Shown in pieces: positions 7,427 through 14,945 of a DNA stretch of 19,113 nt (positions are counted from its first letter, which is position 1; each line of letters begins with the position of its first letter). This DNA comes from Methanosarcinales archaeon. Its GTDB lineage: Archaea > Halobacteriota > Methanosarcinia > Methanosarcinales > Methanogasteraceae. The stretch lies in NCBI GenBank assembly GCA_030605805.1, contig JAUWHQ010000002.1, forward strand, positions 1 through 19,113, read 5' to 3'. Position numbers and translations under genes: made by a program. A model generated the notes under the pieces. That model saw only the letters and a list, made by a program, of their open reading frames with translations, was not told the DNA's origin and did no database searches.

Positions 7427-7657
7427 TTGGCTGACATAAAGGAAAAGGTTATACCTGTAATCGAGAAGATCAGACCGATGTTGCAGGCTGATGGCGGCGA
7501 TATCGAACTGATCGACGTCGGTGACGACGGCGTCGTCAAGGTGAAGCTTGTTGGCGCCTGCGCCGGCTGCGCCATGTCGCAGTACACGCTGAAACTCGGT
7601 GTCGAGCGGCTGCTGAAGCATGAGATTCCGGAAGTTACCACGGTCGAGTCCGTATGA
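7427..7657 (+). CDS. NifU C-terminal-domain iron-sulfur scaffold protein
   Basis: A 76-residue protein consisting only of the NifU C-terminal (Nfu) domain. It has the conserved opening VIPVIEKIRPMLQADGGDIEL and the cluster-binding CAGC (ACAGCAMS, residues 44-51), then TLKLGVERLLKHEIPEV. The start is a TTG at 7427, chosen because AAAGGAGG lies 9-16 bases upstream and the protein then begins exactly where the family does. Such proteins hold and deliver a [4Fe-4S] cluster. Its stop overlaps the nifB start (ATGA at 7654-7657), suggesting cluster supply to the downstream radical SAM enzyme. Confidence 0.85.
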   Translation: MADIKEKVIPVIEKIRPMLQADGGDIELIDVGDDGVVKVKLVGACAGCAMSQYTLKLGVERLLKHEIPEVTTVESV

Positions 7658-8571
7658 CATCTGATGAACACGACGATCGTGGCGAGCACGATGAGTACCG
7701 GATAGCAAGGGTCCATGACCGGGATGTCCCGTGGGACCCGTCCCAGCTCAGGCAGATCAAGGAGCATCCCTGTTTCAGCGCGGGCGCGTGTCACGCATTC
7801 GGCAGGATGCATCTCGCTGTTGCTCCGAAATGTAACATCCAGTGTAACTACTGCATCAGGGAGTTTGACTGCGTAAACGAGAGCAGACCAGGTGTTACAA
7901 GTCAGGTCTTATCTCCAGAAGAGGCGGTCGAGCGTGTCAGGGACGTGATCAGAGACTTTCCGTATGTCAAGGTGATCGGTATTGCAGGTCCTGGAGAGCC
8001 GCTTTTTAACGAAGAAACGTTCGGAACGCTCCAGCTCCTAAAAGAAGATTTTCCGCATCTGATCAAGTGTCTCAGCACCAACGGACTCCTGCTTCCTGAG
8101 AAGGTGGAACTTCTAAAGGATCTCGGAGTCTCAAACATCACCGTGACCATGAGCGCGGTCGATCCCGGGATCGGCGAGAAGATATATTCGTTTGTAAATT
8201 ATCATGGGAAGAAGTATACCGGCAGGGAGGCTGCGGAAATCCTCCTTAAGAATCAACTGGAAGGACTTGCGAAGTCCGTTGAACTGGGGCTGATCACGAA
8301 GGTGAATACAGTCCTCATACCGACGGTCAATGATCACCACATCGTTGATGTGGCAAAGAAGGTGAGAGAGACCGGCGTTTACCTGCAGAACATCATGCCG
8401 CTCATCCCGCAGTACAAATTCGCGGATATCGCGCCGCCGACGCTCTCGGAAAAGCGTGCCATCCAGGATGAATGCAGCAAGATCACCAAGCAGATGCGGC
8501 ACTGCAGGCAGTGTCGGGCTGACGCGATCGGACGGCTGGGCGAGGATGTGCAGGAGAAATACTATCAGTGA
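7654..8571 (+). CDS. nifB: NifB-type radical SAM protein (nitrogenase cofactor precursor)
   Basis: A 305-residue protein matching the catalytic core of NifB without the NifX-like tail, as in archaeal forms. The radical SAM motif is CNIQCNYC (Cys 60, 64, 67). Other NifB hallmarks are HPC (Cys 40), ACHAFGRMHLAVAP, the NESRPG signature (75-80), GIAGPGEPL and the C-terminal HCRQCRADAIGRLGED (Cys 284, 287). These extra Cys residues ligand the two further [4Fe-4S] clusters that NifB fuses with carbide insertion to give NifB-co. It overlaps the NifU-domain gene by 4 bases. No nifHDK, nifE or nifN genes are present in the window, so either they lie elsewhere or the protein serves another radical reaction. 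Confidence 0.82.
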   Translation: MTSDEHDDRGEHDEYRIARVHDRDVPWDPSQLRQIKEHPCFSAGACHAFGRMHLAVAPKCNIQCNYCIREFDCVNESRPGVTSQVLSPEEAVERVRDVIRDFPYVKVIGIAGPGEPLFNEETFGTLQLLKEDFPHLIKCLSTNGLLLPEKVELLKDLGVSNITVTMSAVDPGIGEKIYSFVNYHGKKYTGREAAEILLKNQLEGLAKSVELGLITKVNTVLIPTVNDHHIVDVAKKVRETGVYLQNIMPLIPQYKFADIAPPTLSEKRAIQDECSKITKQMRHCRQCRADAIGRLGEDVQEKYYQ

Positions 8572-8589
8572 TGGGGGGAGCGGGGGAGT

Positions 8590-8745
8590 ATGGCTATTAA
8601 CGAACAAGAGAGAATTGATGCCGTAAATCGGTACCTGAAAGGAGATAAACAAGTAGATATTTGCAGAGATGCAAACAGATCAAAGAAATGGCTCATTGGT
8701 CGGATAAATCGGTTCAAAACTGGCGAAGAGTGGGATATATCTCGA
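8590..8745 (+). pseudogene. N-terminal fragment of an IS transposase (helix-turn-helix)
   Basis: About 52 codons read MAINEQERIDAVNRYLKG, DKQVDICRDANRSKKWLIGR and INRFKTGEEW, the N-terminal helix-turn-helix of IS481/IS3-like transposases (ERI-x-AV-x-RYL-x-G-x-x-VDIC-x-x-x-x-RSKKW). A GGGGGAG site precedes the ATG. After about residue 52 the frame turns into unrelated sequence (RCLRRCGLRCCF...) and ends at 8880, so the DDE catalytic domain is lost. No terminal inverted repeats are recognised. It sits 18 bases after nifB and runs toward the vWA gene, whose 3' end is at 8858. Confidence 0.6.
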
Positions 8746-8857
8746 TGCCTTCGGCGCTGCGGGCTCCGCTGCTGCTTCGGGCACAATGCTTACGCATTTC
8801 ACGTCATGCGAGTCAGTAACCAGGTTTCATACAATTGCCTCAACCCAATCACATCGA

Positions 8858-11245
8858 TCACCCTTTCCGCATCCTCTTGATCTCCCGCAGCCTTCGTACC
8901 GCCACCTCCCCAAGGAAAATTACCATCGCCGCAAGCAGAAAGGGCAGCCGCTTCTCCTCTGGCTCCTCCACCGTGCGCGTGGACCGCTCTTTCAGGTGCG
9001 CAATCAGCGGCTCGATATCATCCTCGGCATACACCCCGCCCCCGCCGCCGAACATCTCTATCGTGCTCTTTAGATCTTCGGAGAACCCAACGTCCCGGAA
9101 TTCCTCAGGATAGTTTACAGCGATCGCATATCCCGAAATATCCAGAAACCCCTGAGAATCAGCCGTGATCGATGCCTGATATCGGTCTTCATCGACCTGT
9201 GAGAGTTCAAGTTTCTTTCCATCGAGAGCTATGCTCGGAACGGCGCCTGATCTAACATTGATGATCGCATCGTCGCCGAGATAGACATCATCGGCAGATA
9301 TCACGACCTCGTCGTTTCTTCTCGGATCCCCGACCGCCCAGTTGATCATTCTCGATATCAGGAGCGCGTTTTCGCCGCTATAAAGCATGCCAGACCATCC
9401 TGCGCCGTCATCGGTGCTCAAAGCGACCACATGCCCCATACCGAACCTCCACGCCGTCACAATCGGCTTTCCAGCCCCGGTCGTGACAAGCGTCTGCGCA
9501 CCCGTCTTCGGGGTGACCTTGTTGTAGCCGGTGAGTGCGCCTGACAGTTCGAGATTCTTGCTGATAAAATGATTCGGATTCAGAACGATGATCGAAAAAT
9601 CCCCTTTTGGCGTATCATCCGGCTCTTCCGGCTTCTCTCCAAAGATAACATTCAGCCGCTCGGATTCTGCCGGTCTGTAGTAAATTCCTCCGCCTGCTGA
9701 TGCCAGTGACCGCATAAAATCCTCGTCTGTTGTCTCGCCAACGCCAACAGTGTATGTGGTGATGCCGGCACCAACCATGCTTCTGGCAAGACCAAGACAC
9801 GCGTCCTTGTTGCTTGTCTGCCCATCAGAGATGATGATCACGCTCTTTGCGCCCGCGTACCCATCAAGCATCACAGAAGCGGCATTTTGCGCCACATCTA
9901 TATAGGTGGTTCCGCCGTGCTTCAATCTTGTGATCTTCTCCTCGATTGTACTCTTGTACAGCCCCCTTGTCAGTGGAGACACAATATGTGCATTTTGATT
10001 GAATGCAATAACACCGATATGGTCGTTTATGTTGATTCCTCGCAATATGTTGATTGCAAGTGCCTTTTCCATACTGAGTGCCGTATCAGCACCATAAGCC
10101 GTACCAACACTTCCTGAAATGTCGATCACGATCACAACACCGACGTTTGCCCCCGCTCCGGCGCTTTCCTTCGATCGCACCGGAAGCAGCGTCTCAAACC
10201 CAAGCGGCGAGTTGTAATAGCCACCCTTGTCATACGCCCGATCTCCCCCGACAACCACGAGTCCGCCGCCGTTCCTGAGATATGCGCCCAGCCGCTCGAC
10301 CTCGCCCTTATCAAGGTCGTTTGCATGGATATTATCGAGCACCACGGCAAGTTGCTGGTCAGGATCAAGCGATGTCGCCGAACTGATGGTTGTTGCATCA
10401 TACAGTTCTAAAAGCGTCTGGGATAGCGGAGAACTGCGATCAGACACCGATAGAATCTTCGGCTTCGGGACCACGTAGACTGATTTGTAGAATACGTTGT
10501 TGACCTGCCTTGCATCATCGCCTTCTGGTATGATTTCCGCTTTTATGGTGTGGGAGCCGAGCTCTGTGAATGTATGCGAGATCGATATGCTCTTTTCCCG
10601 TTCAGCCTGACGAACCACCCTCTCATCAACGTTAGTCCCGTCGATCCGGACAGAGAGCGTGTATTCTGATTCCACCCCGCCGCTGGCTGCCTGCCGCACC
10701 GTGATGGCAAACGACTGCTCGCTCTCCACGATCACGTCCTTTCCACCCGATATTTCGACGCTGATGTCATTCTGATCGGGCTCCAGCCGGATGGCGCAGA
10801 CCGTGGTGTTGACCGCCCGTGCAAAAGCGATGGTATCAGTCAGATCGAGCCCGTGATTGTTGTTTCCATCGCTCACGAGCAGGATATTGTCGTTTCCACG
10901 GGCAAACTCGGTGATTGCGTCCCCGATCGCTGTCCTGCCCCCTGTGATCTGGCGGATCTCAGTCGGGGTGCGGCTTTTGAGTCGTTCGTACACTCGCATC
11001 CCTGTATCGTTGTCAAAGAGCGCCATGCTGCCGGTGCGGTCATCGATGACGGTGATGCTCGGCGTTTCATCGAAAATGGTCTGTGATACCAGATCGCAGG
11101 GGGATGCAAGCGATATGATCAGCAGAATGAGCACGGCGGCGCGGGTTACAAGTATCCCTTTCCTGTGCCCCTTGCGGATCAGGTACGCTGTTGCCACGAG
11201 TACCGGGATCGTCAGCAAGAGGATGCTTGGGTGTGCCAGATACAT
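8858..11245 (-). CDS. Membrane-anchored protein with two vWA domains and a GATase-like domain
   Basis: About 795 residues from ATG 11245, the start chosen because MYLAHPSILLLTIPVLVATAYLI is how BatA-type membrane proteins begin; the frame stays open to a TTG at 11317, giving 819 residues. Numbering from that longer form: TM helices at about 31-47 and 57-72; a first vWA-like domain (88-180) with a partial metal site DRTGS (93-97) and LLVSDGN; an Ig-like segment (185-280); a class I glutamine-amidotransferase-like fold (283-382, LRNGGGLVVVGGD) without a visible catalytic Cys; a second vWA domain (393-560) with an intact MIDAS DISGS (399-403), GGTTYID and IISDG; a beta-rich part; and a C-terminal TM (791-808). 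It probably binds partner proteins at the outer membrane face. Partners are unknown; no MoxR-type ATPase is nearby. Confidence 0.75.
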   Translation of the reverse strand: MYLAHPSILLLTIPVLVATAYLIRKGHRKGILVTRAAVLILLIISLASPCDLVSQTIFDETPSITVIDDRTGSMALFDNDTGMRVYERLKSRTPTEIRQITGGRTAIGDAITEFARGNDNILLVSDGNNNHGLDLTDTIAFARAVNTTVCAIRLEPDQNDISVEISGGKDVIVESEQSFAITVRQAASGGVESEYTLSVRIDGTNVDERVVRQAEREKSISISHTFTELGSHTIKAEIIPEGDDARQVNNVFYKSVYVVPKPKILSVSDRSSPLSQTLLELYDATTISSATSLDPDQQLAVVLDNIHANDLDKGEVERLGAYLRNGGGLVVVGGDRAYDKGGYYNSPLGFETLLPVRSKESAGAGANVGVVIVIDISGSVGTAYGADTALSMEKALAINILRGININDHIGVIAFNQNAHIVSPLTRGLYKSTIEEKITRLKHGGTTYIDVAQNAASVMLDGYAGAKSVIIISDGQTSNKDACLGLARSMVGAGITTYTVGVGETTDEDFMRSLASAGGGIYYRPAESERLNVIFGEKPEEPDDTPKGDFSIIVLNPNHFISKNLELSGALTGYNKVTPKTGAQTLVTTGAGKPIVTAWRFGMGHVVALSTDDGAGWSGMLYSGENALLISRMINWAVGDPRRNDEVVISADDVYLGDDAIINVRSGAVPSIALDGKKLELSQVDEDRYQASITADSQGFLDISGYAIAVNYPEEFRDVGFSEDLKSTIEMFGGGGGVYAEDDIEPLIAHLKERSTRTVEEPEEKRLPFLLAAMVIFLGEVAVRRLREIKRMRKG

Positions 11246-11350
11246 GAGTGTGTGTTCTATGTGTCCGGGAATTGTAAAGGTGTTGCCACGGCGCACGGAT
11301 CCACAGGCATCTTCCAAGCCCAGCCAACCCGGGTGATTCTCTGGTCGTAA

Positions 11351-11408
11351 GGAGGGTATTCGTACCTCCGGATCGATTTTTCACAAAAAATCGCATCTTT
11401 GCCGGAGG
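11351..11408. other. Two mutually exclusive hairpins upstream of the vWA gene
   Basis: CCTCCGG (11365-11371) pairs with CCGGAGG (11402-11408) enclosing a second stem CGATTTTT (11374-11381) / AAAAATCG (11386-11393). The same CCTCC can instead pair with GGAGG at 11351-11355. The two foldings share bases, as in an attenuator. It lies about 105-165 bases upstream of the vWA start, on the transcribed side if the vWA gene has its own promoter there. Confidence 0.35.
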
Positions 11409-11504
11409 ATTAGCCACCAGTGGCACAAAGTTTTATCCGTAACTCATTTGATCACGTACGACCCACGGAATGTTCGAAAAAACCACTTAGGGCTCGTTAA
11501 GAAT

Positions 11505-11698
11505 TAACCTGAACAAAATCTATAATGTTTCTGGTAATAAATCACAAAAAAGTAAGGAATATGATGAACCGCAGATAAACGCTGATGAACGCAGATTTGG
11601 TTAACCGGGCATCTGCGTTTATCTGCGTGCATCCGCGGTTATTTAATATCGGAAAGATTATATTATCTACTCATAGGACATCTTAAATGTTCAGGTTA
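11505..11698. mobile_element. MITE-like palindromic element with 11-bp terminal inverted repeats
   Basis: TAACCTGAACA (11505-11515) is repeated inverted as TGTTCAGGTTA (11688-11698), bounding 194 bases that encode nothing. In its centre two 30-base arms (11567-11596 and 11611-11640) are inverted copies at about 25 of 30 positions with a 14-base loop. Each arm is three 10-base units of the form CGCAGATRAA. I see no target duplication. Similar CGCAGATAAACGCAGAT tracts occur, as I recall, dispersed between genes in many prokaryotic genomes. It lies in the 509-base gap between ribH and the vWA gene. Confidence 0.5.
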
Positions 11699-11754
11699 TT
11701 TGTGTGCAGTTACTTAAGGAGTTGGGCGCCGACGAGCCTGGCTTTAGAAAACGC

Positions 11755-12162
11755 CTATCTGATCCGCTCTACCATCTTCACAGCCGCCTCGACAGCACGC
11801 TTCGCATAATCCACGCGCTGGTGTGCCTCCATGCGGGTCATCCCGGGACCTGATATGCCGAGTGTCACAGGTTTTCCGGATTCAAGCGAGATGTCCATGA
11901 TCTTTCTGGCGGCATGTTGCACCACGATCTCGTCGTGTTTGGTCGCACCCTCGATCACACAGCCGATGGTAACAACTGCGTCAATCGCCTCGTTGGATAC
12001 GAGTTTCTTGATCGCAAGCGGCATATCATACACGCCCGGCACCATGATCGTCTCAGCGACCTCGGCACCGAGAAATCTGGCGTGTTCCTGCCCGAGCAGT
12101 TCCATCTGATAGGTCAGATCCCGATTAAACTCAGATACTACGAATCCCAGCCGAATAGTCAT
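11755..12162 (-). CDS. ribH: 6,7-dimethyl-8-ribityllumazine synthase
   Basis: 135 residues, the archaeal length. It condenses 5-amino-6-ribitylaminouracil with 3,4-dihydroxybutanone 4-phosphate in riboflavin synthesis. Conserved parts: GFVVSEFN (6-13), VPGVYDMPLAIKKL, GCVIEGATKHDEIVV with the catalytic His, and PVTLGISGPGMTRMEAHQR, all close to the methanogen form. ATG 12162 is preceded by AAAGGAG. The product is a precursor of FMN and FAD; F420 has a related deazaflavin, whose synthase subunit cofG is 2.8 kb upstream on the same strand. A structured leader with its own promoter lies directly upstream, so it is probably transcribed alone. Confidence 0.9.
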   Translation of the reverse strand: MTIRLGFVVSEFNRDLTYQMELLGQEHARFLGAEVAETIMVPGVYDMPLAIKKLVSNEAIDAVVTIGCVIEGATKHDEIVVQHAARKIMDISLESGKPVTLGISGPGMTRMEAHQRVDYAKRAVEAAVKMVERIR

Positions 12163-12193
12163 GTATCAATCTCCTTTCAAAGAAAAAAAGTGG

Positions 12194-12280
12194 AAAAAAG
12201 GAATTCGAGAAGATCTGTTTTGAGGGGATGGACGGCTGTATGAAATCAAACAACCTATGATGGATTTCTCGAATTCCACA
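12194..12280 (-). promoter_or_regulatory. Structured leader of ribH: long stem followed by T-tract
   Basis: Reading the minus strand, GGAATTCGAGAA (12277-12266) pairs perfectly with TTCTCGAATTCC (12211-12200) across a 54-base loop, and TTTTTT follows at once (12199-12194). GTGG just ahead of the first arm can also pair with the CCAC after the T-run, which is followed by a second T-run. The stem starts where the TATA box at 12299-12310 predicts the transcript to start. The arrangement looks like a terminator or attenuator inside the 5' leader of ribH; it does not resemble an FMN riboswitch that I know. Confidence 0.5.
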
Positions 12281-12298
12281 TGCCTATTTTTCTGGCTG

Positions 12299-12310
12299 AT
12301 AGTAGATAAA
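12299..12310 (-). promoter_or_regulatory. TATA box of ribH
   Basis: Minus strand reads TTTATCTACTAT. Its TATA core is centred about 26 bases ahead of the first base of the leader stem at 12280-12277, giving a leader of about 118 bases before ATG 12162. Confidence 0.45.
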
Positions 12311-12504
12311 TGTTGGGTTGACATGGGAGCCGTCACATCACGCGGTGTCGCTGGTACCCCTGATACCTGACCAAACTTCGCGGTCAAGGTTACGCGAATC
12401 GTTCCCGCAAAGATACGGGTTCGGAACCGGGGTTCGCAGATCAGGGATGCAGTCATCTCTCCACGGCTCGCCGGGTCCCACGCCTATAAAGAATACTTCC
12501 ATCC

Positions 12505-13695
12505 CTAAAACAACTCATATTCAAGTCTCTTCTCGTCAGGATTGTAGATACAGGTTGGATCTCCGCCATAGAAGTTACCATTATAGAAATACGCCTTCTG
12601 CCGGCAGCCTCCGCAGACATCAGTATACTCGCATCTCCCGCAGGTGCCATCAAGGGTTGTTCGCCGCTCCCGTATCTCGAGCAGTTGTTTATCAGGATGC
12701 CCGTTCCATATCTCGCTAAACGAACGCTCTCTGACGTTACCGACCGACATCTGCGGCGTGAAATGGCATGGATTCACGTTTCCAAGATAATCCACGTTCG
12801 CAACCTTGTTTCCGATCGAGCAGCCACCCGAAACTTGTAGAAGTTCCCTGACCCGATCGAATCTCTCAGGATCTTCCCTCTTCAGGCGTTCAAGGATATA
12901 TACCCCATCCATCGGGGAGTCTGTTGTTAAAATCTCGATCTCTTTGTCCCGAAGCTTGATTGCACTGTCGTAAAGATATTTGAGCACCTGTGTCCTCTGC
13001 TCCTTTGTGACGTCCAGTTCCATGATGTGCTTGCCCCGCCCGGTCGGGACCAGATGGTACAAACAGAATCGTGCTATCCCTCGCTCGACGCACAGATCAA
13101 GGAGTTTCGGAACCTCCTGCCAGTTTTCCTTCTGTATCGTGATCCGGAGTCCGGTCTTGAGCCCTGCTTCCTGCGCATTCTTTATTCCGTCCATCGCACG
13201 GTCAAAAGCCCCTGAAGCGCCTCGAAACGCATCATGCTTCTCTGCTGTCGCTGCATCCACGCTCACGCCAACATACCTGATATCTGCCTCAGCCAGCAGC
13301 ACCGCCACTTCTGGTGTGATCAGGGTTCCGTTGGTGGATATCACCATGCGAACGCCCTTTTCTTTCGCATGGAATGCATAAGGGAAGAAATTCTTGCTGA
13401 GTAGTGGCTCTCCGCCTGTTACGATCAGCATCGGCATCTCAAGCTGCGCCATTTCATCGATGAAGCGTATTCCTTCCTCGAGCGTCCATTCATCAGGATG
13501 CGGCGATCGGGCATCCATGTAACAGTGTTTGCATGAGAGATTGCACTCGCGGGTGATGTTCCACATGATCACGGGCTTGACCTCGGATGAGAAGCGGATG
13601 AGGTCGTCGGGCGCCTCTGCACACGAGATCTCTTTTGCCCGTATCGCATCCCAGACCGTGCCGCGGTCTGCCAGTACCTTTGAAAAGATGATCAT
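12505..13695 (-). CDS. Radical SAM/SPASM protein, AhbD-like
   Basis: 396 residues. The radical SAM motif is CNLSCKHC (Cys 51, 55, 58), followed by VTGGEPLL (GGEP, SAM binding) and STNGTLI. The middle, with RFCLYHLVPTGRG and DGVYILERLKREDPER, follows the pattern of AhbD and AhbC of the archaeal haem pathway (decarboxylation of Fe-coproporphyrin or didecarboxysirohaem). The C-terminal part is a SPASM domain with Cys 292, 310, 352, 355, 361, 364 and 382 (CGRC...CGGC), able to hold two auxiliary [4Fe-4S] clusters. The start ATG 13695 has a TATA box 26-35 bases upstream, so the mRNA is near leaderless. A peptide-modifying enzyme of the same superfamily remains possible; no precursor peptide is seen next to it. 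Confidence 0.7.
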   Translation of the reverse strand: MIIFSKVLADRGTVWDAIRAKEISCAEAPDDLIRFSSEVKPVIMWNITRECNLSCKHCYMDARSPHPDEWTLEEGIRFIDEMAQLEMPMLIVTGGEPLLSKNFFPYAFHAKEKGVRMVISTNGTLITPEVAVLLAEADIRYVGVSVDAATAEKHDAFRGASGAFDRAMDGIKNAQEAGLKTGLRITIQKENWQEVPKLLDLCVERGIARFCLYHLVPTGRGKHIMELDVTKEQRTQVLKYLYDSAIKLRDKEIEILTTDSPMDGVYILERLKREDPERFDRVRELLQVSGGCSIGNKVANVDYLGNVNPCHFTPQMSVGNVRERSFSEIWNGHPDKQLLEIRERRTTLDGTCGRCEYTDVCGGCRQKAYFYNGNFYGGDPTCIYNPDEKRLEYELF

Positions 13696-13720
13696 ACGTT
13701 ACCAAGGTTCTGGATGCTGA

Positions 13721-13730
13721 TATGATAAAC
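13721..13730 (-). promoter_or_regulatory. TATA box of the AhbD-like gene
   Basis: Minus strand reads GTTTATCATA, centred about 30 bases before ATG 13695, so transcription would begin at or just before the start codon. There is no good ribosome binding site, in agreement with a leaderless transcript. Confidence 0.45.
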
Positions 13731-13757
13731 GTTGTGGATGCGAAGTGTCATGGCAGA

Positions 13758-14945
13758 TCACCCGACCCCAGCCCTGATGAGCGGCGCAAGGAGTGAAAGC
13801 GCAGTCTTCGGCTCCTTTCGCAGCATGAATTGCATGACCCGGATCGCCTGTGACCTCGGCGAGCCGGTGCCTGTGACCAGTGTCAGGTTCACGTCCGTAA
13901 ACATCCCTGTCAGGCGGTCAATCTCCTTATCGTCCAGCTTTCGCAGGATTTCGAGCGCAGACCGCCCGAGCAGGTACTCGCTCTTAAATTCCTTCTCCCA
14001 TAGTCGCCGATATTCGGATAATGCCTTCCTGGATGTTTTTGACGATGCTATCGCCTTTGCAGCCACCATTCCGCAGATCTCGCCCGCACGCATGCCGTAA
14101 CAGATGCCTGACTGCCCTGCTGCGCCGCCCGCAACCATGATCCCATCGGATACGATCTCATCCGGGATGGTTGCGATCGGATCGCCGCCTATCTGTTTCC
14201 TGATGATCCTGATCTCTGATACATCGGATATATTCTTCTCTTCTGCGAATCTTTTCAACCACAGGTCAAAAAACCTGGAAACGTCCTGTCCGTGCCGCCG
14301 CACAAACACTCCAAGATTTGCACGGTCTCCACCGCACGGAGAGTATGTCGCCTTCCAGCCAGGGGCGATACTCCCGATATAATACTCGAAAAAGTCAGGA
14401 TCGCCGACTCCATCCGCTTCTACCTCTGCTTCGATCGCCCATGCGATATCATGCGGATATTTTGTCGGATGCAGCCCGACAAGTGCGGACAACCCTGAAG
14501 AGATACCATCTGCGATGATCACGATCTTTGATGCAAGCGTCTGGTCAGAGGTGCTGGTCCGGATGATATTTTTCTTTCTAATGAAGTTGTGTGCGGAAAC
14601 GCCAGTTATAACATCCACATTGTGTCTTATTAAGTCTTTAACATGATATTTATCGAATTTTTCGCGGTCAATGATATATCCTGGAGTTTCGTGGACGATC
14701 CTGTTGCCTGCGGGCGAGACGATATGCATCCCTGACATCTCGCGTATGACGTATTCGTGGTGGATGATCTCGCTGGTACGGTCGAACATCCCTTCAAAGA
14801 ACGTGTTTGCCGGGTGCGGCATGCTCCCGATCTCCTCCTTTCGTTCGATCAGCGTCACATCGACATCGTGCGATGCAGCCGCAGCCGCAGCACTGATTCC
14901 AGCAGGGCTCGCCCCGATAACGAGAACGTCAGTGTCGATTTCCAT
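13758..14945 (-). CDS. Geranylgeranyl-reductase-family flavoprotein, divergent
   Basis: About 395 residues. The N-terminus is a Rossmann FAD site, DVLVIGASPAGISAAAAAA, and ends in an acidic residue after VTLIER. The archaeal family saturates geranylgeranyl chains of membrane lipids. This copy departs from it at two sites: the usual Y-x-W-x-F-P substrate motif is replaced by PGWKATYSPCGGDRANLGV, and the FAD-binding GDAAG reads GGAAGQ (VAGGAAGQSGICYGMRAGE), losing the Asp. The substrate may therefore differ. ATG 14945 is preferred since GGAGATGGT lies about 12 bases upstream; ATG 14957 is also open. Either start lies inside the end of cofG, so the two genes are translated together. Confidence 0.7.
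   Translation of the reverse strand: MEIDTDVLVIGASPAGISAAAAAASHDVDVTLIERKEEIGSMPHPANTFFEGMFDRTSEIIHHEYVIREMSGMHIVSPAGNRIVHETPGYIIDREKFDKYHVKDLIRHNVDVITGVSAHNFIRKKNIIRTSTSDQTLASKIVIIADGISSGLSALVGLHPTKYPHDIAWAIEAEVEADGVGDPDFFEYYIGSIAPGWKATYSPCGGDRANLGVFVRRHGQDVSRFFDLWLKRFAEEKNISDVSEIRIIRKQIGGDPIATIPDEIVSDGIMVAGGAAGQSGICYGMRAGEICGMVAAKAIASSKTSRKALSEYRRLWEKEFKSEYLLGRSALEILRKLDDKEIDRLTGMFTDVNLTLVTGTGSPRSQAIRVMQFMLRKEPKTALSLLAPLIRAGVG

Noticed and set aside
11567..11640. CRISPR-like array from the repeated CGCAGAT words
   Set aside because: Units are 10 bases, contiguous and arranged as one palindrome without spacers.
11702..11752. A third copy of the repeated tail (GTGTGCAG...TACTTAAG, then GGCTTTAGAA)
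   Set aside because: Only short words match copy B, spacing differs and the frame does not end GVW-stop; chance similarity is as likely.
12166..12456. Minus-strand open frame of 96 codons upstream of ribH
   Set aside because: It runs through the predicted promoter and leader stem, has low-complexity ends and resembles no protein family.
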